Assembly (NCBI GenBank): GCA_030220185.1
Contig: JASPKZ010007296.1
Location: forward strand, 724,501 to 788,500
Origin: Diploptera punctata
Lineage: Eukaryota > Arthropoda > Insecta > Blattodea > Blaberidae
Length of the DNA: 64,000 nt
Direction: 5' to 3'
Each line of letters starts with the position of its first letter. The first letter of the stretch is position 1. Below, in pieces: positions 1-11,315 of this stretch. The position numbers and the translations under genes were made by a program. The notes under the pieces were generated by a model. It made no database searches and had not been told where the DNA came from. It worked only from the letters and a program-made list of their open reading frames with translations.

Positions 1-69
1 GTACTTCAGTAAAATATGTCAGCCGGATGGATTTAAATATGACAGACTTAAGCTACAAAAACGGACCTT

Positions 70-1037
70 TGCTATTGGCACATGGAATGTTCAAGGCTTG
101 AATACTAAAGAACAAGAAGTAATAGATGAGATTACAGCAATGAATGCAGATATTATTGTGCTCTTAGAAAACAAAAAAGAAAGGGAAAGGACAGGAAAAA
201 TTAGGAAATTATACACATATCTGGAGTGGAGTATCAAAAACTAGTAGAGCAAAAAGAGGTGTATCCATTTTAAATAAAAAATAAGTTGGTAAAAAATATA
301 GTGTCTTGGGAAGAAATTGATGAAAGAATTATTAAGTTAAATCTCAAACTTTTTGGGATAGAGCTTATAATGATAGGAGTATATGCCATAAATGAGGATG
401 CAACAACCATAGTGAAAAATTAATTTTTTGACAACTGTCAGAAATTTTGGACAAAATAAAAAAACATCAAGAAGTAATAATAACAGGAGATTTTAATAGT
501 CGAGTAGGAAGTAGAATGAAAGATGAAGTGATTGGACCATTTGGGGAAAAAGTGGAAAATGACAATGGAGATAGATTGATAAGTTTATGTAAACAACATG
601 GCTATATGATAATGAACAGTTTCTTCCAACATCGGGAAATACATAAATACACATGGGAACAGCCAACAAAAAGTCTCAAGTCAATAATTATTTATATAAT
701 TGTGAAACAAAAACGTGATATGATAGTGAAAGATGTTAGAGTGTATAGAAAACCAGATTGCGGAAGTGATGATTATATGCTTTTGGGAAAATTCATATTA
801 ACAAGTAGGAAAAAACAAAATACTGAAGTAACGGAAGACAGAATAAACACAACCCCTTTGAATGAACAAAGATATAAAGTAAGTTTACTCTATGATGACA
901 GTATAAAATATCTTTTTCAATCAAGATTAAAACAAAAACTTAATTTAAATTTAAATAAATCTGCAGTGGAAATGTATGATCAACTAAAGGAAAGTATACA
1001 TTCAGCAGCTTTAGTAGCACGGGGACAGAAAATCTAG
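70..1037 (+). pseudogene. LINE-A endonuclease domain (EEP type), broken
   Basis: Translation from about position 70 gives an exonuclease-endonuclease-phosphatase (EEP) fold start with GTWNVQGLNT. Stops and shifts between 190 and 430 break the frame. An open stretch from 447 then carries ITGDFNSRVG, a TWEQP block and GSDDYML. Such domains nick target DNA for target-primed reverse transcription. In the EEP family the last motif is normally SDH and the preceding one has an Asp before Tyr-Ile. Here these read SDD and SIIIYII, so two expected catalytic residues look substituted. Together with the stops this marks a dead enzyme. The C-terminal part (810-1037) is the linker towards the reverse transcriptase. 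Confidence 0.85.
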
Positions 1038-1052
1038 ATCTAAAAAGAAACA

Positions 1053-2907
1053 ATGAATGGTTTAATCACGATATTAAAAAAAATAGTAGAAGAAAAAAAG
1101 AAAGCACGGATGAAATGGTTATCAGATCACTCAACAACATCTCAAAATGAATATATCACTTTAAAACATAAAACAAAGGTTGAAGTGAGAAGAACAAAAA
1201 ATGAGTACTGGAATAATGTATGCTCGAATATAGATCATTCGATTGGATATGCTAGATCCTAAGAAGATTGGAAAACATTACAACATATCATGAAATCAGA
1301 AAGAAAGAAGATAAATATTCAGTTGATAAGACCATCAGAATGGATGCAACATTATATAGGTTTACTTCAAGAAAATAGAAATGAGTTTCAACTTCAAGAT
1401 ACGGATGTAGGATATAAATTTGACACTCCAGAGATAACAGAAGATGAAGTAAAAAGAGCTTTGAAAGAGGCAAAAAATGGGAGAGCACCAGGACCAGGAA
1501 ATATTCAAACGGAACTCCTAAAACAAGGAAAAGATATTTTAGTAATATTTTTAACAAAACTTTTTAATAAAATTGAAATTGGAGACGATATCCCAGAATA
1601 CTGGAATTTATCGTACAGTACTCCTATTTTTAAAAAAAGGTGATAAAAAACTGTGTTCCAATTATAGAGGTATACGCGTTATACCTTCAACAGCTAGGAT
1701 TTTTAGTAAAATTATAAATTTTAAACTTAAGGAGATAAAAGATAACTTAAGAGAAGAACAATGTGGATTCCGGAGTGGAAGATCATGTATTGATAATATT
1801 TTCTGTATTAGACAATTACAAGAGAAAATCCTAGCTAAAAATAAAGAACTACATATGACCTTTATTTATTTAGAGATGGCATATGATAGTGTACCTCGAC
1901 AATTGTTATGGATAGCAATGAGAAATATGAATATAAGTGATAAATGGATTAATATTGTTAGGGGGATCTATAGTAATACAAAAGCTAAAGTAAAAATACA
2001 GAATAACTTAACAGAGGAATTCACAGTGAATAAAGGCCTTAAGCAGGGATGCAGTTTACCAATTCTTTTTAACATTTATTTAGACCAGGTTCTTAACTTA
2101 TGGTATAAAAAATGTTCTGAAATGGGTATTCCTATAGGAGGAAAAGTACTGCATTCATTGTTGTTTGCAGATGATCAAATAATTTTGCAGGGGATGAAGA
2201 TGATATGAAATATATGATAAATAAACTAATGGAAGTATATAAAAAAATGGGGACTGAATATAAATTTACAGAAAACAGAATATATGTGTTTGGGAAAGGA
2301 TGTGGATGACCTCAGACTTGAAACAGGAAAATAAAAAAGTGTGAATTTTTTAAATATCTTGGGTCAATAATTACAAGTTTAGGTACCTGTGAGAGAGATG
2401 TACAGACTAAAATTGCAATAGCAAAAAATGCAACTAAGACATTACATGGAGTAATTTGGAACAAAAATATTACAAAGGACTAAAATGAAAATTTATAAGA
2501 GCATAATACAGAATATTTTGTCATATGGAAGCGAAACTTGGTCTTTGACGGAATTACAAAAGAATAAAATTAGAACAGTTGAATTCGATTATTTTAGAAG
2601 AAGCCTCCAAAAAACAAGACAGGATAAAATAAGAAATGAATTCCTTTGGAGAGAAATGAAGGTCACCACATCTGTTGTTAAGAGGATTGAAAATCAAACG
2701 CTTAAATGGTATGGCCATGTACAAAGAATGAAAAATGAAAGATGGCCAAAAAATATATACCAGTGGTCACCCCCTGGAAGAAATAAACGTGGCAGACCAA
2801 GATGGAAATGGAAAACCTACGTCAGAACAATAATGGATGATAGTAATTTGGATGAGGGAGATTGGAATGATAGAGATAAATGGAAACTGAAGACGGCGAA
2901 CCTATAA
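1053..2907 (+). pseudogene. LINE-A reverse transcriptase and C-terminal domain, broken
   Basis: The reverse transcriptase is recognisable in order: GRAPGPGNIQTELLK (near 1480), a YRGIRVIPS block, EEQCGFRSGRS, KGLKQGCSL, and the catalytic FADDQ box near 2166-2180. The C-terminal part has YGSETWSL, then LKWYGHVQRM, then NKRGRPRWKWK, a typical end for this kind of LINE. Breaks: a TAA near 1260, a frameshift near 1640, loss of one T in the run just after the FADDQ codons (copy 2 has five T's, this has four), and a further shift near 2315. Unlike copy 2 it keeps the KYLGS segment (around 2350-2370). Confidence 0.88.
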
Positions 2908-3060
2908 GTGGGGGAAAGCCGTAGAAGAAAAAGATCTAATTATACTGTAAAACTATATCCAATAGGTAATAACTAATAACTGTAATGACTTCCAGTATGT
3001 AAGGTGCTGAGAGTGGAAGAGGCCAAAGGCCTACCATGAAGATGATGATGATGTAAGGTT

Positions 3061-3430
3061 TTGTTCTCACTGCGGTCTGACACGTTAAAATAATTTTGCA
3101 AAAGACATTGAGTCTCTAATTTAAGGGTTAACAAAATCAGACCACAATTCTGAGGAATTTGCTTTGTTAGACTTTTTATGATTTGTTTAGCCTTAAGTTA
3201 TTAAATAAAACGATTTTTGTACAGACCTCCACATATATGTATGTTTATGGATTGATGAGTGATGTCTCAAATTCTCTGAAGGTGTTATGATTGTTCTTAT
3301 TACCTGTATCAACCCTTGCCGCAAACAAATAAATACAAAGATACAATGAATTGCCCTGCGACTGGAATAACCTGTATTCCAGTGGTGGATCAACTCTTCG
3401 GTTCCTCTCTAGAAGAAAGTAGAACCCCGG
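3061..3430. other. No recognisable feature
   Basis: AT-rich sequence after the LINE-A tail. Short open frames are present but none resembles a known protein or repeat that I can identify. Confidence 0.5.
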
Positions 3431-3439
3431 GTTTCAAGG

Positions 3440-3600
3440 CTTGGCCCTATTTGTCCCGGTTGTTAAATTTTGAGTGTTAAATTAGTAGCTAATGCCGCTG
3501 CGGCGGGCTTCTGGGTCTATTTCGGCATTTGCCCTTTTACCAGAGGAAACCGCAGAAAACCCTGGTCGAAATAGACGGTCCAGAGACCTTGTTCAATTTT
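3440..3600 (+). repeat. Unclassified short repeat
   Basis: The stretch with a 'TCGGCATTTGCCCTTTTACC' block followed by an AGGAAACC block resembles 18330-18530, which has CCGGCATTTACC followed by AGGAAACC at the same spacing. Two diverged copies suggest an old interspersed repeat. I could not assign a head or tail. Confidence 0.35.
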
Positions 3601-3980
3601 GACCTTTTTTAAAACAAATAAATATTATAATCCCAAATGTTGATGCTAACCTCATTCTTTCCTGAGTTTTCCTGGTAAGTGAATTACTCGTATGGTTAAA
3701 CTACCGCATGCCTAAGAATAATAAATACATTAAATTTATGGAAACATGACAAGTTTTTTCTACTTCTAATTAGCGTACGGTGTTCTTATGGTATAAAACT
3801 TTAAAACTGTACATATATTTGTAATAATTTCCAAGTACAGTGTATTTCAGAACATGAGGACCTCGCCTCATGGCAGCTATCAATGATAAGAACAACCCTC
3901 CCAAGTTAACAATGATAGTTGATTCTAGAAGTGTGTCTCTTTTGTCCACTGGTATTTAAAGGATTACAAGAAGGGTTATT

Positions 3981-4093
3981 CAGACTCGGGACCCACGGCT
4001 TAAAGTCCCTCCCGGAGGACTTTCTAGTAAAGTACTTACTACTTTACTAGAAAGTCCTCCGGGAGGGACTTTAAGCCGTGGGTCCCGAGTCTG
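3981..4093. repeat. Perfect 54-bp inverted repeat (hairpin)
   Basis: Arms 3981-4034 and 4040-4093 are exact reverse complements over 54 bases, with a 5-base loop (4035-4039). The right arm continues into SINE-5 sequence. Comparison with the other SINE-5 copy (near 35900) aligns the right arm with the ordinary SINE order, so the left arm is an inverted duplication of the SINE's 5' portion. Confidence 0.95.
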
Positions 4094-4340
4094 AAGATTT
4101 ACAGGCTCGTAAAAGATCCTTAAGCCTGAATGAAAGGCATCTAAGAAAAAAAATCGAATTTTCCTGTCCTTGTACTACCTTGGTTTCCTAGATGTCAGTA
4201 TGAGGCAGAACGCTGACCAAGGACCACTCAAATGACATCTATACGAAAACAAGTGTAACTAAATTAGTATGGTTTAAGTTCTTCCCTGTATGGGGAGAGC
4301 GCCTAAATCTCCGTGAAGAGAAACATGGGCTTACAAGAAA
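4040..4340 (+). mobile_element. SINE-5 copy
   Basis: It shares with 35849-36192 an ordered series of blocks: GTCCTCCGGGA, GACTTTA/TACTTTA, AAGATTT, a CTCGT..AAG run, GTAACTAAATTAGT, and a CGTGAAGAGAAACATG-like end. The head with the B-box-like GGGTTCAAGTCC is visible only in the other copy. No target duplication was identified. Confidence 0.55.
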
Positions 4341-5249
4341 AAGAAGATACAATAAGGGTTGCCTTTTGTTCACTGGAATTTAGAGCTCAAAAAAAGAGGG
4401 AGTGATGGCCAAGCTATTTCCTGGAATCGAGATTCTCTTGTTCTAGATTCTAGAATCTAGAGAAAGGTATAATTTGTGTATCCAATGTAGACAAATGACA
4501 AACATCTATATTGAAAATCGTACTATTTAAAATTATAATTTTGCGAGTGTGATGTGAAATCTCTTATTTGGTTTATGAAATATACACACTTCTAGTTTAA
4601 AATCTGATGTAGCACTGAAATAAGAAAAAATCATAATTTCAAATTTATCCGTGAAAGTTAAATTAGATTTCGTCGTCTTTTTTAAAATTTTATTTTAAAC
4701 CTCAGTGCGAACGTAATTACTATTTTACATTGATATTTTAAAAGCAGGTTTCAAGTTTTAATAGTCTAAATTATGAGTCTGCACTGCTCATAAACAGACT
4801 GCTAGTTTTGTCAGACGGACCCAATAGATGAAATCATATCAAAATATGTTCTTGTTAAATGTACAATATCTTTCGGACACAGTGTGTTTTATGAATCATG
4901 CATTACGTAACAAATACGTATATTGTAATACATGCTGTTCTATTTAGGTTTATGTTAATCCGATCTAAGTCCCCTGTGGGATGAGAACATGTTTTGTAAT
5001 TGTTTGAATGATGTATCAAGATTTCTCGTTGTGTTGTGATTGCATCAAGATGTCCCTCCTCAACGAATGTTGCCACACATTAAACAATGATCGATGATAA
5101 CACTGTTTGTATCAGATACACAGTATTCACGTAGGCGTGCGGACACTCAAACGCTCGAATCTCTTGAAGTTAGTATTTTATTTACAGAAGATCTTAACAG
5201 CTAAGGTTATTCTCCTCTCTCCATGGCGCGAGCCTTAGAAATACATTGG
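4341..5249. other. No recognisable feature
   Basis: AT-rich, no coding signal. A small palindrome built from TCTAGATTCTAGAATCTAGA lies at about 4440-4462. Nothing else stood out. Confidence 0.45.
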
Positions 5250-5533
5250 ACTATACCAGCTGGCTGCTGGTCTCTCATCCACATGTGTTAATCATACAGG
5301 GGAATAGGCCTAATCATTGAGCCAGTGTAAGATGACATGTGGTTAGCCGTTATAGCTGGTTTCTTTAACCTGGAGCAGCTACTAATTGTAGCTATCCAAA
5401 TTTCTCACAATGGCACCGGTCCCATACTGGCCTAAATCCCATGAAAAATGTTCTCCCTTGTTGGCTCGAACTAGCGCAAGTCTCGTGGCTCTGTACCAAG
5501 GCATAGTGTCTTAAATCGCTCGTCTACGGCGCG
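5250..5533 (-). mobile_element. SINE-1 copy, degenerate
   Basis: Reverse-oriented and diverged SINE-1. The right end has the complement of the tRNA-like head (TACGGCGCG, then an eroded B box GCTCGAACTAGCG). The left part has CATCCACATGTGTTAATCA and GGTTAGCCGTTATAGCTGG, the same body blocks as the copies at 7012 and 21917. Mutations in both promoter boxes suggest an old copy. Confidence 0.75.
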
Positions 5534-6130
5534 TTGTTAAGGTTGTTAGTGTCCCAATTAAAATCTGGGCGTGAAAGTGCTGACCAATATTGCTCAGAGG
5601 CCTTTTTTTTTTTCAGGCTTCGGTTTCTTTTACATTCCGTAAATATGTGGCACGGAACTCTCGGATTTAATTCCCTTCCGAATGAAGCCGTAGTCAGAAT
5701 TTTTACGCCTGAAAAAATTCATCGACCCCGATAATATAATAAGTAGAAACGAGCATCGTAATCACTAATCCATCGAGATCCCAATTATTTTGGAGAATGG
5801 GGCATGGGATTATGATCTATCCAGCAGTAGATCTTATATTTCAGATTCCCTTTACTTTATATTTACATTTTTGAAGTCTATTAGATAATTTTATAGGTTA
5901 CCATCTGAATATATTGTCTTTCCTTTTAGGAAGTTGTAACTTTGAATATTTTGGAACTAAAATTTGTCAGAATGTGAAAAAAGTACAACAAATCATTAAT
6001 AGCATACACACAATCCGTTACGCATGTGAATTGCGTAAATTAAACGAATTCTTCAGAAGTCAAATATAACACCTGCTGTTGCTGTTTTACGGAATATACA
6101 TTTATTTTGTTAATTAAATCGTACGTATCC
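5534..6130. other. No recognisable feature
   Basis: AT-rich spacer without recognisable coding or repeat content. Confidence 0.4.
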
Positions 6131-6310
6131 AGTTACGTTGCGAGAAAATATACATGGCGGCCGCTACAGCGATTTTTAAATTACAAGTTTTCAGATAAAC
6201 TCACAGCCCTAAATGTCGGATTTCGCTGATTTTTTGAAAATATTTTTCTTATTTTATTTCAATGGTAAATGCCGAGTTTCATTGCGAAAAATCGAAAACT
6301 GGCGGTCACT
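6131..6310 (+). repeat. Repeat F, unclassified
   Basis: This block contains GCGAGAAAATATACATGGCG, CAGCGATTTTTAAATTA, TTTCAGATAAA, and ATTTCAATGG followed by TTTCATTGCGAAAAA. It matches the reverse complement of 40370-40540 in the same order with many substitutions. A weaker partner may lie near 52215-52350. The class is unknown. Confidence 0.5.
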
Positions 6311-6324
6311 AGAGGAATTTTTAT

Positions 6325-6465
6325 ATTTGTCGTCAACTAGAATAGCAAAAGCCGTCCTGAATTATAATCCGATAGGAAAAATAATTGTTGGCCGACCTAT
6401 AAAGAGATGGCGTGACCATTTTTAAACCGGAGCAGGCCCAAATGCCTAAACTTTGATGTCGATGA
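6325..6465 (+). mobile_element. LINE-C 3' fragment
   Basis: Translation gives TRIAKAVLNYNPIGK, then VGRPIKRWRDHF and a stop at 6423. This matches the C-terminal end of the LINE-C copy at 17769-18292 (NRIPKAVYNYIPRG, then LGRPMKRWRENFL). Only the last ~45 codons are present, directly next to repeat F. Confidence 0.7.
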
Positions 6466-7000
6466 AATACCGGTAGGCCCTATATATATATGTAGCCTAT
6501 AGGCTATTCATATTCATAGGCTATATAGGCCTATATTTACCATGTTCATTTTCCCTGTCTAATAAGTAGGATCGATAGAGATTTCTACTTTTTAAAAATA
6601 TTTTAATAAAAACAACTTCAATGGCGACGTTCGTTCGGAATTGGCTAAATTACAGCTGCATATGAAATAATTATCCAATACGGTGGGAAGGATACCCAAC
6701 CAAGTCTTGGAAATGAGAACACAGGAAAGAATTGGTAGAGGAAGTTCTAGAGTTAAATGAGAAAACACAATTGAGAGAATGGGATGTAAGTGAAGCAAAA
6801 CAATAAGGATGTGTATGGGCGGAAGCCAATGGAGGAATTGGATGGAACGAAGTAAACCTAAGGCTTAATGGTAATAAGGGATCAGAAAGAGAAGGAAAAA
6901 TGAAGAAGTTAAAGAAAACTTATGCATTTCCGTTATAATTTCTTGTACATACCGTACTGTCTTATTGTTTACCGGTTAGTGCATTCAATATATGTCTCAA
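6466..7000. other. No recognisable feature
   Basis: AT-rich spacer with a TATA-type run at 6481-6491. No feature supported. Confidence 0.4.
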
Positions 7001-7011
7001 GGGTATCTGGT

Positions 7012-7354
7012 GTCCCGCGCCGTAGCCGAGCGGTTAAGGTAGGAAGCCTTGGCGCAGAGCTACGGGACTTGCGCTGGTTCGAGTCTCCATGGGGGAAGAA
7101 ATTTTCTCATGGTATTTCGGCCAGTATGGGACCGGTGCCCACCCAGCATCGTGAGGCAATTGGGTAGCTACAATAAGTAGCGGCTCCAGATTGAGGAACC
7201 AGCTATAACGGCTAGGGGACTCGACATGCTAACCACATGTCACCCCTACACTGGCTGTTGATCATCTACCTCTGTGATTGACACATGTGGATGTGAAGGG
7301 TCAGCAGCCGGCTGGTAAAAGGGCAACCGCTGAAAAGTGGAAAGACCCTCAATC
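7012..7354 (+). mobile_element. SINE-1 copy, full length
   Basis: A 343-bp SINE flanked by the 11-bp direct repeat GGGTATCTGGT (7001-7011 and 7355-7365). The head is tRNA-like: a Pol III A box in GTAGCCGAGCGGTTAAGG and a B box in GGTTCGAGTCTCC, most like a Leu or Ser tRNA. The body has CATGGTATTTCGGCCAGTAT, CACCCAGCATCGTGAGG and CACATGTGGATGTGAAGG blocks, shared by the other SINE-1 copies. It should be non-coding and mobilised by a LINE enzyme. Confidence 0.95.
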
Positions 7355-7660
7355 GGGTATCTGGTTTGATTTCCTTATAAGGCACAGATTTAGGGCTTTT
7401 ATTTTTGTATAGGGTCTGGAAACTGCTTTACTCAGCCTCGTGAGGACAATGACATATTTGATATGAGAATAACAGGTCTAGTGGTAACCAGGCTCGTCTT
7501 TGGTTACAAAGTTCACAATTTAACATTTAGCCGGGGTTAATGTATTATTCAGAGTGTAAAAAATCCTAAATATCAGCTCCGGATGATAACTAAAGCCGTG
7601 CATTTCGTTTAGTAGATTTACGGGATGTAAAAGAACCTCAAGTTAAAAATAAATAATAGT

Positions 7661-8113
7661 TTTAAAAAACTAAAACAGCACGCTTTATTAGAAAACCGAA
7701 CTCAAAAATGAAAAATAATTTTAATTTCCAACACGCTTGGGATGAATTTAAAGTGGTCAACAAAAAAATCATCTCCAACACATATAGAATAAAACTAGAA
7801 TTATCAACAAAAAGAAAATAATTTTACCATCAAAAGCGTGGGGTACTCTATATCAATTAATATATTTGATAATAAACAGATATTGGTAAAAGTAAAGTCT
7901 CTAAGAAGAACATGTAAAAATCATAAAAAGCACCACGCTTTTGATGGTAAAATTATTTTCTTTTTGTTGATAATTCTAGTTTTATTCTATATGTGTTGGA
8001 GATGATTTTTTTGTTGACCACTTTAAATTCATCCGAAGCGTGTTGGAAATTAAAATTATTTTTCATTTTTGAGTTCGGTTTTCTAATAAAGCGTGCTGTT
8101 TTAGTTTTTTAAA
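7661..8113. repeat. Foldback inverted repeat, 181-bp arms
   Basis: Arms 7661-7841 and 7933-8113 are near-perfect reverse complements, with one clear mismatch near the GCTTGGGAT/ATCCGAAGC site. The 91-base spacer is AT-rich. The first ~140 bases of the arm recur directly at 8130-8266, in the same strand as the coding remnant that follows, so the arm itself seems to derive from that coding sequence. Confidence 0.9.
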
Positions 8114-8129
8114 TAGTAGCGGGCTGATG

Positions 8130-8746
8130 TTTAAAAAACTAAAACAGCACGCTTTATTAGAAAACCGAACTCAAAAATGAAAAATAATTTTAATTTCCAA
8201 CACGCTTCGGATGAATTTAAAGTGGTCAACAAAAAAATCATCTCCAACACATATAGAATAAAAAGACTGATATGGGAGAAACTATCGACCAGCGATATGG
8301 AGAGGTTAGAAAAAGTAAAACCAAAATTCATCAAAAAGGCATTAGGTGCAAGCAAATACACACCAAATAGAATGGCCTATATGCTAGCCAGAGAAACCTT
8401 CTTCCTAGAGGACCTGAGGCAAAGGATACTACTGCCAGCAACGGAGCCATATAAGAAAGTCATCGAAAAAAAGAAACAGAGAGAAAAAGAGATCGACGAA
8501 GATTTCTACGCCTCAGATGCCATGGTAAACAGAGAGTGGACTGGAAGTAACCAACCACAAAGGCACAGAATCATAGGTTTAGCAACACACGGATATCATC
8601 ACAAAATGTGCAAAAATGCAAAATTCCACCAACCGAGTGATTCGTGTGAATGCAAGATATGCGACCAAAAGTGTGAGCGATACCATTACAAACAATGCAG
8701 AATATGGACAGGATCACTGAACGAACTCATAAAAGACAAATCATAA
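8130..8746 (+). pseudogene. C-terminal fragment of a LINE-type protein
   Basis: Open from 8177 to 8746 (189 residues). The middle part, FIKKALGASKYTPNRMAYML followed by ARETFF..DLRQRI, has the look of the region after the RT in some insect LINEs. The end has HGYHHKMCKNAKFH, then a Cys/His cluster (CECKICDQKCERYHYKQC), a possible zinc-binding motif. No RT motifs are present, so it is a fragment. Its first 30 codons come from the sequence that also forms the foldback arms. Function in the present element is unknown. Confidence 0.6.
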
Positions 8747-8934
8747 ACTTATAACTTAATGCTCTTTCGAGTGCCTCTTACCAATTTATTATTATTTAGT
8801 TTTTTAAAACTATTATTTATTTATTTTTTAGTTTTAATATTTTACAGAATAAGATAAGAATGTAAATATCTTTAAATTCCATACTATTGTAGTATGAGCT
8901 AAAAGTAATACTCTTCTAAAAAAAAACCCTCCCC

Positions 8935-9015
8935 ATCCGGATTCGAACCAGCGATCTATGAATTACTAAAATTGTATACCACTAGTTCACCACTCTACCA
9001 ACTGAGCTCTTACAA
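8935..9015 (-). other. tRNA(Tyr)-like Pol III module
   Basis: On the minus strand GAGCTCAGTTGGTAGAGTGG is an excellent A box and GCTGGTTCGAATCCGG an excellent B box, followed by a T run. The larger spacing between the boxes and the TCGCTGGTTC block recall an intron-containing tRNA-Tyr. The 5' acceptor strand does not pair with the 3' side, so a functional tRNA is unlikely. Confidence 0.65.
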
Positions 9016-9072
9016 CGATTAACTAAAACGTCGACAAGTCCGTAACCTATTATACCAGTTTTAATTTTTTTG

Positions 9073-9412
9073 ATTTTCTGATGATTCTGGCCAGGAATTT
9101 AGAAATAAAATATGAAATTATTGTAATGTCACGGGTCCTTTACAAGTATATAAAGTTTCAAGTCGATCCAATGTCTCTAAGTGGGTGAAAACCGTGTTCA
9201 AAGATTCCGTTACATAAATACATAGACACTTTTTTTTTTAATTTTCTGATGATTCTGGCCAGGATTTTAGAAAATGAATATGAAATTATTGTATTGCCAC
9301 GGGTCCTTTACAAGTATACAAAATTTCAAGTCGATCCAATTATTTTAAGTGGGTGAAAAACGCATTGAAAGATTCAGTTACATAGATAGATAGATAGATA
9401 GATAGATACAGG
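9073..9412. repeat. 165-bp tandem unit, about two copies, plus GATA run
   Basis: Units begin with TGATTTTCTGATGATTCTGG near 9073 and again near 9239. They contain GTCACGGGTCC/GCCACGGGTCC and AAGTCGATCCAA. The second ends in a GATA microsatellite (9385-9412). The same unit occurs three times at 15761-16240. Confidence 0.85.
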
Positions 9413-9495
9413 TCAAGCTAATATAAAGCGTGTAAAAAGGCATCTGAGCAAAAATTGTCGGTCAGTTTACGCCCAGGTTTGCATTACGACGCAAA

Positions 9496-9652
9496 GAAAC
9501 TAACTGACTAATTGGCACTAGTTAACCCAAAGGTTCATAGCTGCGTGGACGTAAGTTATCCATACATCCCTACCTGAGCTATTGTTTTCCAGTCATCCCT
9601 GTATATAACACCTCTCAATTCATAGCTAACGATATTATCCCACCTCATTGTG
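9496..9652 (-). mobile_element. LINE-B 3' fragment, degenerate
   Basis: The reverse complement matches the LINE-B end: GGTTCATAGCTGCGTGGACG corresponds to the coding end with its RAYVRAAMNL-type residues, followed further right by CATCCCTACCTGAGC and CCCACCTCATT. Frame is lost. Confidence 0.75.
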
Positions 9653-9948
9653 CAGTTAAATAAAATAATAGCACAATAACGACACGAAAAAAAGCGAAAT
9701 TCTGTTTAAAAAAAATTAAATGAAAGTTGATGGACTGCGTTACATGACTGTCCTATCATCTACTGAAAGATATGGCATTTTTGCTGAAACAATAGCTTGT
9801 TAAACTGCTTTTTGCCAGTGATAGAAACCGAGTAAGTTCGCCTTTGCTCTTCACAGAGCACGTTTCATTTACTGATTGTAGCACTAACTTCATTTTACTT
9901 ATATTTTGATATATTTGAGAACTAGCCTGATATCACGTTAAAAATCAT

Positions 9949-10430
9949 TTTTTTGCGCAATAGTGCGTTTTGTCGTACTTACAGCAATGGCGACCAGGAT
10001 TGAATGTTAAATTTCCTGCATTTCGGGGTTGCCAACCTAAATAACTATACTGTAATAAAATAACTATACTGTAATATTACATATTACAAAACGTGTGTGG
10101 GAAGTAAAAACACTGCCCCCTATGTATAATTTACTACATACAATATACGTATATACAAAAAAGTCCAAAACGTAGTGTTAATATACATATGAAACAAATC
10201 ACTGCATTTTAAATGAACTGAACTTTATTTAAAACAATATAAAACAACAAATACGCACTTACCGCCATTTTATCACTAAATGGTCTCACGGCATCTTGTA
10301 GTTTCAACTAATAAACATTGCCCACACTGTTAACGTTAGTCAATTGTTTATAATCAACACAAATATTTTCAACAAAGATATTATTTTACTATTGATTTAT
10401 TATTTTGAAAACACTAATGCGCAAAAAATA
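9949..10430. mobile_element. Possible MITE with short inverted ends
   Basis: The left end TTTTTTGCGCAATAGTG and the right end CACTAATGCGCAAAAAA are inverted copies with one difference, about 480 bp apart. The interior has no coding content. No convincing target duplication was seen, so chance or a decayed element are both possible. Confidence 0.35.
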
Positions 10431-11315
10431 ATGTACAACGCACGTTTGTGAAGTGTTTTACAGAATTGAGGAAAATGTTTAAAAACCACTTCCCAACCTC
10501 GCATCGTAATATACTATGGGTGTATACCAGTGGGCTGTGCCGTCTGCTGTCTATATTCAATTGTCTTATGTAAATACAATATAAATATTATTACAGAGCG
10601 TATGGTGCTACTTTACTGTACAAGGTCATGTGCTTGTCATCCCCACAACTATTTGGAGAGTTGTTCCATACAGTAGGCGATGTTACTTGTTCCCTACGGT
10701 AACTGACACGACGTGCTTTCTCGTCATGTTACCGGCGTGAGACAAATTCCAGATTCACCCGAGTTGGTTTGACAGTTATAAATGCATATTATTCTCTGTC
10801 TTTCACTGCATGACCTTGAACGATAAAGTAATACCAAACGGCCTATAGATTGTCTCATAAGTAATGTCGGTTTTACGTTTGATGTTATACAAGATAAATT
10901 TGTTTTTCTTAGTTCCGCCAGTGTTATTTACAGGATGCCATGACTATTAGTCATTCAAAATATCTCTGCAGGCGGAAGAATTACGAAGCTCTGTTTGTTG
11001 CTACACGTGACGTCATATAAGGCAGTGTATACTGTCAGCGTCCCACGTACCATTCCCATCTGCACTCGTAGATAGGAGTGTCACGTGTTCTATTCCTGCA
11101 TAAACACGACTGCAGTGCCCTCCGTCAACGACTGCACTTACTCCTTAAACGAGTAATAGTTTTGCGTGTATTGAGATCACTATACTATATTCCAGATGTC
11201 TTCGGAGCAAAGCAGTAAGCCAGCCCTCCCCTTCATTTAAAATGCTGGCGCGTCATTGGTTGCGTTGTGTCTGCTGGGAAATCCCACATCAGCATTATTC
11301 ACAATATTACGATAT
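10431..11315. other. No recognisable feature
   Basis: This stretch is less AT-rich than its surroundings and contains palindromic ACGTGACGTCAT near 11008. There is no convincing gene, exon or repeat. Confidence 0.4.

Larger units (their letters stand above)
1..3060 (+). mobile_element. LINE-A copy 1, non-LTR retrotransposon, decayed
   Basis: A long LINE copy, cut by the left window edge. It runs from an endonuclease domain through reverse transcriptase to a short 3' UTR that ends in a GAT-type triplet run near 3040-3053. A second copy on the minus strand at 26813-28581 is closely similar over the reverse transcriptase and C-terminal part, which lets the lesions here be read as departures from a shared ancestor. 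It has several stops and single-base frameshifts and cannot encode a full protein. I did not find its target-site duplication because the 5' end lies outside the window. Confidence 0.9.
7643..9440. mobile_element. Composite foldback / tRNA-like element, copy 1
   Basis: It shares both ends with 15027-16290: a left AAATAATAGTTTTAAAAAAC and a right ACAGGTCAAGCTAATATAAA end. From left to right it holds foldback arms (7661-8113), an extra direct copy of the arm start fused to a LINE-like coding remnant (8122-8822), an antisense tRNA-like module (about 8935-9015), about two units of a 165-bp tandem repeat (from 9073) and a GATA run (9385-9412). No target duplication was found, so the class is uncertain. 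Confidence 0.75.
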
